From positions 41,597,061-41,661,060 of the forward strand of contig OX638369.1 of NCBI GenBank assembly GCA_951812925.1: a DNA stretch of 64,000 nt. The letters run 5' to 3'. Both the position numbers and the translations under genes were made by a program. Positions within the stretch are counted from its first letter, which is position 1; each line of letters starts with the position of its first letter. The notes under the pieces were generated by a model that was not told where the DNA came from, did not search any database, and saw only the letters and a list, made by a program, of their open reading frames with translations. Source of the DNA: Calliopum simillimum. Lineage: Eukaryota; Arthropoda; Insecta; Diptera; Lauxaniidae. Shown piece by piece: positions 24,041-35,673 of the stretch.

Positions 24041-24927
24041 TGTAACGTCCCGAATGACGTCACAATATAATAAAATATAATATAATAAATATAGGATAAA
24101 AGAAACAAAAACCTAAAACAATAACCACAGCCACATTAATGAATTCATGTGCAGGAAAGCAACAACAAATATACTGTTGCCACACATATGCACACACACA
24201 AAGAAAATTGCAAACCGGTCGGTTCTCGACTATAAAAGCACGACTGCGAACACAGAAGGCAGGCAGCCACAGCCAGACAACCGATGCAATCACATCAATT
24301 GCCAAGCACTTGATAGAAGTAGCAATCGAAGAATTGTTTAATTGTGTAAAGGCCTCGTATTTACTAGGTACCTTAGGGCAGTTAGTTTCACGTAGTGGCC
24401 TGGAAGATTTATTATAATCCACCACATAGACCTCCTGGCACCTTAAGTGTCCAGAGACATTATCCTACTGCACTGGACACTTTTTATAGTATCCATATAG
24501 TGTACGTAGCAACCAGAAAGACTTACTATAGTCTTCCACTAAGGTTTCCTGGGCACCTTAAGTGACCAGAGCATTTACCTACGGTGCTGGACACTTGTTA
24601 TAGTATCCATATAGTACCCGTAGTCACCAAAATATAATCCCTGGGAAGACTCTCCCATCAGCGATCCGGCCTAAGGATCAAGGATCCAAGCAAGGGCAAA
24701 AATTCTCTGAAATGAGATTCAGCCAGCCGCATGCTCAATAGCGGATTAAACTAATCTAATTTTATATAATTATAACTAACACATAGCAATAAAAATAAAT
24801 AATTTGTAATTGGAAAACAAAATCTAAATAAAAATATTTTGTAAACTAAAAGTTTTGGATTGTCTTTTAGTCTGACCCTGGACCCCGCTGACGACTACCT
24901 CAGCCCAATACCAAAACAATCGTTACA
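24041..24927 (+). mobile_element. solo LTR (887 bp), Gypsy type, ACTG target duplication
   Basis: It begins TGTAACGTCCCGAATGACG and ends CAATCGTTACA, with ACTG directly on both sides (24037-24040, 24928-24931). A TATA box (TATAAAAG, 24231-24238) is followed by a plausible start region rich in CAGCC, and AATAAA signals occur near 24799-24830. It includes two tandem units of about 120 bp around the phrases 'ctgcactggacac' (24467) and 'ggtgctggacac' (24585). Open frames at 24060-24425 are inside the LTR and not genes. A second copy, inverted, is at 28787-30229. Confidence 0.88.
24231..24238 (+). promoter_or_regulatory. TATA box of the solo LTR
   Basis: TATAAAAG within CGACTATAAAAGCACG. The same element occurs in the second LTR copy at 30011-30018 on the minus strand. 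Confidence 0.65.
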
Positions 24928-24931
24928 ACTG

Positions 24932-26061
24932 AAAATCGATAAAATTGACCCTTTCTCTTATTCTAAGTAGTAAGGATAAACATTTGACCAACTTCTTAGA
25001 AGGTGTTTGTTTGACAAAATATTCCTCCATATATCACGTTTCATAACGATAGCTGCTGTAGGTATAGATATACTATATCATCTTAAGTGTAAATTTTTTT
25101 TTTTGTGATTTAGGTTACACTGTCAGCTTCCCACGTTTTTGTAGAAGGTTTTGAGATTTATTTGGAAAAGTGTATATATCTTGCAAAGTTTTATTTTTTT
25201 TGGAAAATGGTTAATTTGATTGAAAAAGGTTTATTTTGATTTAGAAAAAAAAAATTGTTTTCTTAGGAGTAGATAACGTGTATTTATAATATGAAAATAT
25301 TAATATTAAAAGCAATATCGCATATTACTTTGCAAAATGTTTTCTACCAAAATAAATTAATAAATCATTTGATATCAATAATAAATTCTCTTTTTATATC
25401 ATATTCATAACACAATAAGGTAACCAAAATCTCATGTAAAATACGTTAAAATCTCTTTATCAGCACATACAACCAGCGATTTTTTTTTTCCGTTCGTTAC
25501 ATTTCTTTATTTGACTGTTTGACAAACTAAGCACACGATGCTGTGACATCAATTTTCTAACCGAACAAAAAATATGCAATCTTATTAAAAAAAAAAAGAT
25601 CACATATGACAAAATATTTGAAAGTACATACATATTTACGAACATACATAAAAATCAAAAAAGTATGCAACATTCAAAAGCTGACAGCCATTTTTCCCTC
25701 ACTCACAAAGTGTTGCAAGTGAGTGCCATAAATCACAGCAAGCGGAAAATTGTTTAGCGAAAAAAACATTGCAAAAATAAAAGTTAAAAAAAAAAATCAC
25801 TAGCTAAGCATACTAACATAACTTGAGGTGGTGTGAAAAATTTAAAATTTAATATTGGAACAAAGTTCTTAGACCCTTAGGCGAAATGGATCATATGTAA
25901 AAGAAACCTTAATTTCAAACTAGGTAAACTTCATGCCTCGGAGTTCAAACTAAAGGTAAAGTTATGAGATCATATAATTCGCAGATGGATTGACTTAAGC
26001 AGTTTTTGACCTTTTATTGATCCATTTTAATCCTTTTTTGGTGCCAGTTTCCAATTTAATC
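24932..26061. other. unannotated AT-rich region
   Basis: No coding exon, tandem array or inverted repeat recognised between the solo LTR and the TTAA MITE. Confidence 0.45.
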
Positions 26062-26065
26062 TTAA

Positions 26066-26203
26066 CCCTTTAACAACTAAGGGCAAGTATGTTTGCCAGA
26101 AACCCATTTGCTTGAATGAAAGTTTTATTAACCCCCATTACCTCGATTTTGTCGTATTTTTATTTTGAAATTTCTCGCGTATTTAGACCTGGTCGTTAAA
26201 GGA
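26066..26203. mobile_element. short piggyBac-type MITE with TTAA duplication
   Basis: TTAA at 26062-26065 and 26204-26207. Ends CCCTTTAACAAC (left) and TCCTTTAACGAC (right, complement). Length 138 bp, non-coding. Confidence 0.65.
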
Positions 26204-26549
26204 TTAATAAGTTTTTTCCTTATTTATGGAGGCAAGCCTTAGTGATATCTTATAGGGGTCTGTTGAAGTTTCAAGACATTTCTTGTCAAAATATGTTATG
26301 ACTTGTACCAGCTTTTTATTTATCAAATACTTCAGTTCAGTGCCGATTGCAAACGTGTTGACGGTACTCGTCTTGTTTGATTGGCTTCAGTTCAAGTTTT
26401 TGCATATATTGTAGTTGTAGTGTAATTTAGTGGCAAAAAAAGTTCTTCGCTCTCTTCTTTGTCCCTCATTTTTTTTTTTTTTTTTTCTTTTTTTTTTTCA
26501 TTCTGTGAAAAACCAATGGAGCGCTTTTGATTCTACTGAAGGCCTATTT

Positions 26550-27140
26550 TGGCTAAAAAAAAAACATATTTTTTGGTCATAACTTTTTCTTCATTAGAAA
26601 ATGGATACCCAAGAATGCCTTAGAAATATAGACAATGTTCCTACAAAAATGTTGGCGTCTAAAAACTATTTTTTAAGGGGTGTAGATAATATTCGTTTCA
26701 AAAATCGATTTTTTACGTTTTTCATTAACGGGGTCGGAAAAATGATTTTTTACTCAAAATTATGGGAACTTAAGAGAAAAGTGTATAGAGCAAAAAATGC
26801 TTGGAATTATTCAAAGAATACTTGTGAATTTTTCCAGAATTTTTCGAGCTATTTTACAGTTTTTCAAAAACTTTATCAAATTGAGTTTTCAGCTGTTAAG
26901 CTCACGTTTGTCAGCAAAATGCTAGGTTCACTCAAAACCAAGGCATCTACGCAAAGAATTTCATGGGACGCTAAGAATGCTTCAGAGAATAGATGTAAGT
27001 ATGTTTTGAAAAATTATAAAATGTCTCAAAAAATTCTGAAAAAATTCACACGTATTTTTTGGACATTTTCAAGCAAATTTTGCCTAATGCACTTCTGTCG
27101 TGTGCTCCTTTGCTTTGAGTAAAAAATTGTTTTTTCAACC
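26550..27140. repeat. palindromic AT-rich repeat carrying a chance frame
   Basis: The left part (around 26820-26840, 'cttgtgaatttttccagaat') and right part (around 27030-27055, 'attctgaaaaaattcacacg') are inverted relative to each other, and much of it resembles 22560-22890. A 173-codon open frame (26601-27122) runs through it but follows the repeat, has no domain and is rich in Lys/Phe/Asn, so I do not call it a gene. Confidence 0.5.
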
Positions 27141-28786
27141 ACGTCTCCAACAAAGTTGGCCCGCAAAGCAAAGTATTTGTATATTTTTAGGTCACTGAAT
27201 CAGATATTATGTCCGTTTGACCTAATCGGGCCATGATTTGCTATTCACCCCCACTAAACTCTTGGATTTTCGAATGCGCCTTCTGTTAGTACAATACATA
27301 AAGAGGACCCTCGTTCCACTATATCGGATCTGTCAACTAATACTTTTGCATGGATTGATGCGAGTATATTTCAACAGAAGATTTCTCCAATAAAAAAATA
27401 AAATATCTAAGAACTTCTAAACGTATTTTGTCCCTTCATATGCACTTATTTGAGATATCGCAATGGCTTTCCGGAATACATTGAAACCTCCTGCATACTC
27501 CACTTTAAAGTTAGGATGTTTTGAAAATGTAATTTTCAGGTCAGATTTGGATTAAGTAAAGCTGACTTTCATACATAGGCTTTAAAATGTCGGGTTGTAT
27601 AATTTTAGGGTCGATAAAAAAATTTTACACATTTTTTTTCCAAAATTTTTACAATGCACCCTACAGTTAACCAAACCAAAAATTTATACTCTGCACATAC
27701 CTCACACAAATACATTGGAGAGAGTGCAAAAAATGGCGGTTCAAACGCGAACAACAAAAACCCGAAAAATCACATTCCGCAACTATACCGCGTGACATAT
27801 GCATTGCATACCGCGCGTGAGTATGTGAGTTAGCGCGGATATCCTTTCAGCATTCAGCTATTGTTGCTGTTGTTGCGGCTGCTGTACGCGGAAAAATATT
27901 TTTTTTACCAGATGACTTGTCAATGTATGCGTATTATATAGAAATAAAATAAATAAATAAATCAAATTTTAAGCAACGACAAACTGTAGGTAAACGACAA
28001 AAGATTTATGAGCGAACAGCAAAAAAACGTTGGGAATGGGGATATTTACTCCTTTTGAGAATACTATGCACGTAACCTTTTCTTTTTGAAACATGACACA
28101 CATTTTAAGTAAAGTGAAAATCTATCTATGTGCTGGTGTAGATGTGTGTATGTATGTATGTTTGTGTGCTAAAGAGGCTCAAAACTTTTTTAACAAAACA
28201 CTACGGGAATACACAGGTGTAGCACATTGCACTCGAAGGATAACTAACTAAGCTGGCGATGAACGTCTTTAAATAAATTATGCTCATAACTTGTGTCACC
28301 AATTTGACAGCAGCAACAACAGCAGATATGGAATAAGCAACAACAACAACAGTTCTAAAAACAGCAACAACAATATTAACATCATCAAATTAAATATTAA
28401 TTTCAATTAAAGTGATGCGTACGTATCTTCTCGGTTGCTACATGCTAAGCAGCCGAAGGATTGTGTTCAAATTAATTAGGTTGAAACTTAATTAAGGCGC
28501 TTTCAATTATTTAAAAACAAAAAAAAAGTTATGAACATCTTTCGTGCATTAGAGAGAGACTGCTGTTTTTGCCGCTACAGATTATGAGAAAGATGATTTG
28601 AGTAATTCGAGCCATTTATTAATTTTAAAGTTTTGCTTTCTTCAAGGCACTCTTTTATTTATTTATTTTTTTTTTTTTGATTTTCATTGTAAATTTTAAT
28701 GTTTTTGTTAAATTTGAATCGAGTCAGAATTCATCCTTTGAATTATTTTTAGCTGTAAAGCATTATTCTCTGCCCCATGTTGAGCT
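27141..28786. other. intronic AT-rich region with CAA/CAG tract
   Basis: Contains an impure CAGCAACAACAGCAG tract (28309-28325 and to about 28372), a (TG/TATG)n stretch near 28140-28165 and poly-T at 28668-28678. No gene recognised. Confidence 0.45.
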
Positions 28787-30229
28787 TGTAACGATTGTTT
28801 TGGTATAGAGCTGAGGTAGGCGTCAGCGGTGTCCAGGGTCAGACTAAAAGACAATCCAAAACTTTTAGTTTACAAAATATTTTTTTATTTAGTGTTCTTT
28901 TTCAATTACAATTCATTTATTTTTATTGCTGTCTATTATTTATAATTATATCAATTTTATATTAGTTTAATCTCTTTTGAGCGCGCGGCTGGCTGAATCT
29001 CCTTTCGGTGAATGCTGTCCTTGCTTGGATTCCTTGATCCTTTGGCCGGATCACTGATGGAAGAGTATTTCCAAAGATTATATTTTGGTGACTACGGGTA
29101 CTATATGGATACTTTAACAAGTGTCCAGCACCGTGGGTAAATACTCTGGTCACTTAAGGTGCTAGGAGGCATATGTGGCAGATTATAATAAATCTTCCAG
29201 GCCGCTACGTGTAAACTAACTACTCTAATACTACGGCTACTATAAGGATACTATAAAAAGTGTCCAGCACCGTAGCTACTTTACTCTAGTCACTTAGGGT
29301 GCCCAGGAAACCTTAGTGGAAGACTATAATAAGCCTTCCTGGTTGCTACGTACACTATATGGATACTATAAAAAGTGTCCAGTGCAGTAGAATAATGTCT
29401 CTGTCACTTAAGGTGCCAGGAGGTTTATGTGGCAGATTATAATAAATCTTCCAGGCCGCTACGTGTAAACTAACTACTCTAATACTACGGCTACTATAAG
29501 GATACTATAAAAAGTGTCCAGCACCGTAGCTACTTTACTCTGGTCACTTAAGGTGCCAGGAGGCCTATGTGGCAGATTATAATAAATCTTCCAGGCCGCT
29601 ACGTGTAAACTAACTACTCTAAGACTACGGCTACTATAAGGATACTATAAAAAGTGTCCAGCACCGTAGCTACTTTACTCTGGTCACTTAGGGTGCCCAG
29701 GAAACCTTAGTGGAAGACTATAATAAGTCTTCCTGGTTGCTACGTACACTATATGGATACTATAAAAAGTTTCCAGTGCAGTAGGATAAAGTCTCTGTCA
29801 CTTAAGGTGCCAGGAGGCCTATGTGGTAGATTATAATAAATCTTCCAGGCCGCTACGTGAAAACTAACTACCCTACGATACCTAGTATATACGAGGCCTT
29901 TGCACAATTAAACAATTCTTCGATTGCTACTTCTATCAAGTGCTTGGCAATTGATGTGTTCGCATCGGTTGTCTGGCTGTGACTGCCTGCCTTCTGTGTT
30001 CGCAGTCGTGCTTTTATAGTCGCGCGCCGCGACCGACCGGTTTGTACTTTTATTTGTGTGTGTGCATATATGTGACAACAATATATTTGTTGTTGCTTTC
30101 ATGCACATGAATTAATTCACGGGATTGTGGTTATTGTTTTAGGGTTTTTGTTTGCTTGTTTTATTATATATATATTATATTATGGATTAAATTACTATAT
30201 TATATTGTGACGTCATTCGGAACGTTAAA
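28787..30229 (-). mobile_element. solo LTR (1443 bp) of the same family, expanded, AGCT duplication
   Basis: Inverted copy of the 24041-24927 LTR: its left edge is TGTAACGATTG and its right edge CGTCATTCGGAACGTTAAA, with AGCT on both sides (28783-28786, 30230-30233). It is 556 bp longer than the other copy, almost entirely because the internal unit is present about six times (landmarks 'gtgtccagcaccgtag' and variants near 29118, 29258, 29375, 29518, 29658 and 29770) instead of twice. TATA box on the minus strand at 30011-30018. The end base change to TTAAA suggests ageing. Confidence 0.87.
29090..29880 (-). repeat. about six tandem units inside the LTR
   Basis: Units of 112-143 bp with alternating subtypes: 'ggcagattataataaatctt...ctacgtgtaaactaac' and 'ggaagactataataagcctt...ctacgtacactatatgg'. 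The alternation implies duplication of a two-unit block. These units lie between the LTR's TATA box and its 3' end (R or U5 side), not in U3. Confidence 0.8.
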
Positions 30230-30544
30230 AGCTTCAAATGTAAAGGATTGCATAAATATTTTTAACCGTTATTCATATACAATTTTGACGCCAAGTTCTA
30301 ACCTTGTGTCAGTGCTATTAAAGAGTTTAGGTGAATAAGCATGTTTCAGTGAAGTTGTTTTTTTTTCGAAAAATGTGACTGGCGATGACTAATAACAACC
30401 CGACATAATTTTGCACAACTGAAAAAAACCAAAATATTCTGAAAATATGACTAAAAATAAGTTATACGTGTTTTCCCGATTTTCTGGATCAGGCCGAAAT
30501 TTTTTTTAATCGGTTTTTGAAGTTTTCTTTACATGTGTTTAACC

Positions 30545-32270
30545 CCCTACATCCCCTTCATATGGTCAATCTCAAAATCTGGCATGTGACATCCGTACGC
30601 TGTTTTTTGGTCATATCTATGTTTAATAAGTGAAATGTTCATGATTTAAGAATTTTATATTATTAAGCTTCTTAAGATACATATTTCTTTCGAACAAAGA
30701 CTTATTATAAATTGTGTGGTTTTCGTGTTATTAGCAGTCAAACTTCTCTGCCACGTGACACAAATTTGGAAATCATTTTTGAGGTACACATAAGTACATA
30801 CATTCATCGAAAATTCTGCACTTCTACCCACCCGATCGATCACAAATTTTTATGTGTTAGAAATGAAAGATGAATAAAGAGAACTGAATTCATGATGGTC
30901 CATTAAGCTTATGTGGAAATGATTTAAGAGCAAAAACATTGTCTCTGCCACGTGACATACAAAATCTGCCACGCTACACCGTCTGAAAAATTGTATAAAA
31001 AAATGTTTTCATACCCTTGTGAATGTTCGGAACAATACACAGAATGAAAAAGAGCATTAAATCAAGTATGCCTACTTCGCTTAACCTCCCTTAAGCTTCA
31101 TTTAACCCAAGTTTCTCATTAGGTTAGGCGTCAAACGGACTTGAGTATAAAAAATATGAGAATCGCAATCTGAGCCTAAATTCTTATTGGTAGGACTCCA
31201 AATTACTAAAAATAGGATGACTCCAGAATTTGCGACGGTCCCCTACCTCCCATCCAGGCCTACCATGGCTTTCCGTCTTAGTTTTTTATGGCCGTTTATA
31301 ATGAACTTAGTTCTGCTTATTACGAATCTGAGTTTGGTTTTTTTTATCACGTCTGGATCCTGAGTTATCCTTGCCTAAAAATGAAAAAATCACTTTTTTG
31401 GGTTCTACTTAAAGCTACATTACAAAAGCAGAAAAGGGTATCATTGATTTTTTTCAATGGATTTGGATAGTTAACTGTATTCACAAGAAGCCATACTGGC
31501 GCTATTTTTAGGTTGTATTACTTTTTTACGAGATAAAGGCCATTACAAAAAAGGGTTTTTTCAACGCCATACAAAGGATTAATGATTTCATGGTTTTAGA
31601 TTTTAATACATATCTCACAAACTGTGCGAGCGATTTTGATGAAAATTAATTGAAGGATGGCAAATATAAATACCATACGGTGGGTGGAAAAAAGGTGAAA
31701 TTAAATAAGTGCCACGCCCACTTTTTCACTTATTAAGTTATACGATCGCATGGCAGCGGCTCTTTTCTTCTTGTATTGCTCAAATGTTACATCTTCTTTG
31801 AGCTTTTCGGTGTAATTTTTATTCATTTTAGCCTTGGTGAGGCGATCCTGTGCGACAAAATTTGCGATTGAAATCAAAAAACGAAATATAAAATTTACTG
31901 TGACAAATTTCTGTCACGTTACACATTTATTATGGTCTTTTAGAGAAAGAAGGCTTCTAAAAATTCCTAAAACTTAAGTGTAGTCAAGATGTATCCATAG
32001 TCTGTTCGTCAGAAATGCAATTGCCGTCAAATTAGATCGCGGTTAAAGTGCCATCAAAAACTTTTTCCTTTTTTGTATCTGCCACGATACTTTTAAATTG
32101 CGGCTGGTTTCATTGCCATAAAATTGGCTTACCAAAACATTTTTTTTACATTTTATTATTTATTTATTTATATAATGGTATAATTTCACTTAACTAGCTA
32201 CAATTAAACACCACGTGAATTGATTTTAGCGGTTTTTACCTTTTTTCCAGAGCTCTGAATTTTTTATATT
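30545..32270. other. unassigned insert with repeated CTGCCACGTGACAC motif
   Basis: The phrase CTGCCACGTGACA or a close variant occurs near 30583, 30748, 30942, 30967, 31911 and 32085. No coding frame is convincing (31288-31470 is AT-rich). It may be a non-autonomous transposon with repeated subterminal motifs, like 50926-51765 and 54329-55168. Its ends are not visible. Confidence 0.4.
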
Positions 32271-33320
32271 TTTTTTTTTATATTTTGTTCACTTGGAAAA
32301 AACAACGCTAGATAGCACAAAACATGATCTTTTGACACATGCAAAAAATTTTTAAAAAACTTGAAACAAAAAATTTTTTCCTAGTTTACTTTTTTGTTAT
32401 TTTGACCATATGGATAATTTTTGACCATTTCTTAAAAAGGTACAAAAATTATCCCTTAAACGGGGGAATAGTGGATCAATATGTACCACAGAAATATTTG
32501 CTATTAAATTTCTCTAATTGTTGCCGAACATTAAAAAGTCAAAACTTTATCGCTTAAGCCAAAAATTCGTCAATATCAATAAAGACCTCACACATTTCAT
32601 GTTAATTAAACTTTTTACGTATTATTTTTAAGTTTCAAGCATTTCTTGACTTTGGTGACACCCAATGAAATTTTTTGTAGAATATTTTGTGGAATATTTT
32701 AACCCATTTTAACAGTTTCTTATGTGATTTGGTTATGACCTTGGGACAACAAGGTTTGTCCAAAACGTGGTTTTAAAGTTTTACAGTGAGGTGAAATTTC
32801 GAAAACTCGTTTTTTTTGCTTATTTTAGATTGAAAAACAATATATGTCTAATGCTTAGTATCAGATATATTTTTTTTCCAATATCTTGACTCAATGTGAA
32901 AAATTTGAGATGTCGTACGATTCACCAGGACATTTCATGAAAAACTCGGTTTCATGCGGTTTTTATTTTACTAAGATCTCAAAAGTACTGGAAATGAAAG
33001 GAGTGATACCTCATGTTTTTCACCAGAAGTCAAGGTATAAAAAAAAATAATATCCGATACTTAACTTTAGGAATATATTGTTTTTTTTAGCTAAAATACG
33101 CACAAGAAACGTATTTTCGAAATTTCACCCCACTGTAAAACCTCTAAACCACATTTTGGATAAAAGTAATTGTCCGAAGATCATAACATAATCACATAAT
33201 TTTTAATAGTTTTTAAAACACATTAACCCAGAATAACCTGATTTCGTGGGTCTGTTTGACACCTTTTCCAAAAAAAATAAAAATAAAAAAACGGGTTATA
33301 ATGGGCTAAAATATTACAAA

Positions 33321-34393
33321 CTAGTAAGGATGTAAAATTTGGCCTGGCCAAACATTAAATACCCTACACTGCAGTATTTTTCAAATTTTGCTCATATGGG
33401 AGGTGCTACGCCCTCTTGTCCGAGTTCACCCAGTTTTTGTTCAGAGCTTGCGTTTATAGTTTTTAGTGTCTGAGTGAAAAACTTTTTCAGTAAAGAGTTT
33501 TAAAGCTTTTGCTTATATAGGAGGTGTCACGCCCTCTTGTCCGAGTTCGTCTAGTTTTAGCTTAAAGCGTGAATTTATAGTATTTAGTATATGAGTGATG
33601 TTTAGTTGGATTATCTCAAAAAACGCTTTCAGTATAGCGTTTTGAAGCTTTTGCTTATATGGGAGGTGCCACGCCCTCTTGTCCGAGTTCGTCTGGTTTT
33701 AGCTTAAAGCGTTCATTTATAGTATTTAGTTTATGAGTGATGTTTAGTTGGATTATCTCAAAAAACTGTTTCAGTATAGCATTTTGAAACTTTTGTTTAT
33801 GTGGGAGGTACCACGCCCCCTTGTCCAATTTCACCCAATTTTTGTTGAGAGCTTTCATTTATGATTCTTAGTGCCTGAGTAAAATTTGGTTCGAATATCT
33901 CAAAAAACGCTTTTAGTATAGCGTTTTTAAGCATTTGCTTATATGGGAGGTGCCACGCCCTCTTGTCCGAATTCGCTCAGTTTTTTCTCAGAGCTTGTGC
34001 TTACAATTTTTAGTATTAATGCGTATTTTGGTTGCACTGTCGTGAAAAATACTCCTAAAATTGCATTTTGAATATATTTTTTGTATGGGCGGTAGGCGTG
34101 TCCGTTGACCGATTTCGCTCATTTTCAATCCCCCGTGATAACTTTGGCGACGAAGGCAACGTACCAAATTTCATTGAATTATCTTGCTCAGTTTTCCCAA
34201 AAAGTGTATTTCAACACACAGCCAGCCACCCAGCCAGCTACCCAGCCAGCCAGCCAGACAGACGGACATGGCTATATCGACTCAGGAGGTGACGCTGATC
34301 AAGAATATATATACTTTTCTATATCTGCCACGCCTCCTTTCCTGCGTTACAAACGGAAGGACAAAGTGAATATACCCTGGGTGTAGGGTATAA
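33321..34393 (-). mobile_element. DINE-1-like Helentron (HINE), copy 1
   Basis: In element orientation (minus strand) the order is: 5' subterminal repeat TATACCCTACACCCAGGGTA; a CTGG/GTCT tetranucleotide tract (34213-34265); tandem units of about 140 bp with GGGCGTGGCACCTCCCAT (five units, near 33397, 33516, 33657, 33799 and 33944); 3' subterminal repeat GTAGGGTATTT; stem-loop TTTGGCCAGGCCAAA; and the 3' terminus CTAG (complement at 33321-33324). This is the layout described for Drosophila DINE-1 and other Helentron-associated elements. It is inserted in the right arm of the foldback mosaic. Open frames inside (33655-33858, 34068-34386) are repeat text. Confidence 0.82.
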
Positions 34394-34848
34394 AAAATAT
34401 TGTATGAAAAATTTCACTAGGGGTCACCGAAGTCAAGAAATATCTAAAACTTAAGAATAATACGTGAAAAAGTTTAGTGACGTCATTATTAATATTGATG
34501 ATTTTTTGGATTTAGCGATAAAGTTTCGACTTTTTATTAGTGAAATTTTATAGCAAATTTTTCTGTGATACATATTAATCAATTACTCCCTCGTTTAAGG
34601 GGTAATTTTGTATCATCCTTCATAAGTCTAAAGAAGACATGATATACCTCAAATGTAAGGATCGTAAAATTTATTGTGTCGACTCAACACAAGTATAGAA
34701 AACTGTAAAGACCGATTAATAAAAATTTCGACCTGATCCAGAAAAACTGGAAGATACGTGGGTCAGCATCTATATATACTTAAATAGGCAAACAAAATCG
34801 GTTCAGTCCCTTTTTCTATACATAAATTTCAGCCGATTTGCTTGTTTT
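34394..34848. repeat. spacer between the two HINEs: foldback arm plus repeat start
   Basis: From 34394 to about 34770 this is right-arm sequence of the foldback mosaic. From about 34770 it switches to the family-2 repeat ('ggttcagtccctttttctat'), which resumes after the second HINE. Confidence 0.65.
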
Positions 34849-34850
34849 TG

Positions 34851-35673
34851 TACCCTACACCCAGGGTATATTCACTTTGTCCTTCCGTTTGTAACGCAGA
34901 GAAGGAGGCGTGGCAGGTATAGAAAAGTATATATATTCTTGATCAGCGTCACCTCCTGAGTCGATATAGCCATGTCCGTCTGTCTGGCTGGCTGGCTGGC
35001 TTGCTGGGTGGCTGGCTGGCTGGCTGGCTGGCTGGCTGTGTGTTGAAATACACTTTTTGGGAAAACTGAGCAAGATAATTCAATGAAATTTGGTACACTG
35101 CCTCCGTCGTCAAAGTTAGCTCGGGGGATTGAAAATGAGCAAAATCGGTCAACGGACACGCCTACCGCCCATACAAAAATTATATTCAAAATGCAATTTT
35201 AGGAGTATTTTTCACGACAATGCAACCACAATACATATAAGTACTACGAATTGTAAGCGCAAGCTCTGATAAAAATTTGAGCGAATTCGAACAAGCGGGC
35301 GTGGCACCTCCCATATAAGCAAAAGCTTCAAAACGCTATACTGAAAGCGTTTTTTGAGATATTCGAACCAAATTTTACTCAGGCACTAAGAATCATAAAT
35401 GAAAGCTCTCAACAAAAATTGGGTGAAATTGGACAAGGGGGCGTGGTACCTCCCACATAAACAAAAGTTTCAAAATGCTATACTGAAACAGTTTTTTGAG
35501 ATAATCCAACTAAACATCACTCATAAACTAAATACTATAAATGAACGCTTTAAGCTAAAACCAGACGAACTCGGACAAGAGGGCGTGGCACCTCCCATAT
35601 AAGCAAACTTTTCAAAATACTGCAGTGTAGGGTATTTATTTTTTGGCCAGGCCAAAATTTACACCCTTACTAG
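34851..35673 (+). mobile_element. DINE-1-like Helentron (HINE), copy 2
   Basis: Head-to-head with copy 1. It starts TACCCTACACCCAGGGTATA, has a CTGG-rich tract at 34977-35039, three tandem units (GGGCGTGG...CTCCCAT near 35299, 35440 and 35581), a 3' subterminal GTGTAGGGTATTT, the stem-loop TTTTGGCCAGGCCAAAA and a 3' terminal CTAG at 35670-35673 followed by T. A 204-bp block (35399-35602) is the exact complement of 33655-33858 in copy 1, at least at the protein level. It is inserted in a poly-T stretch of a family-2 repeat whose uninterrupted relative is at 36160-36230. Confidence 0.82.

Larger units (their letters stand above)
30426..34790. mobile_element. disrupted foldback mosaic related to 17216-18359
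   Basis: Left-arm text at 30440-30540 ('ttttctggatcaggccgaaat', shown in part) pairs with 34700-34760 ('gacctgatccagaaaaac'). Left-arm text at 32440-32700 pairs with 34400-34620 ('aagtcaagaaat', 'gcgataaagttt'). The arms converge on a TTAA/CTAA-bounded centre at 32703-33305. The right arm is split by a DINE-1-like insertion (33321-34393). The left arm is interrupted by 30545-32270, which I cannot assign. Outer ends are not defined. Confidence 0.6.

Noticed and set aside
24060..24425. 121-codon minus-strand frame and its plus-strand overlaps
   Set aside because: They lie inside a bounded solo LTR, with the TATA box in the middle.
26601..27122. 173-codon open frame on the plus strand
   Set aside because: It follows a palindromic repeat shared with 22560-22890, has no domain, no start or splice context, and an AT-driven composition.
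33655..35602. Identical 67-residue frames in two places, at first sight a duplicated gene
   Set aside because: They are the tandem units of the DINE-1-like elements.
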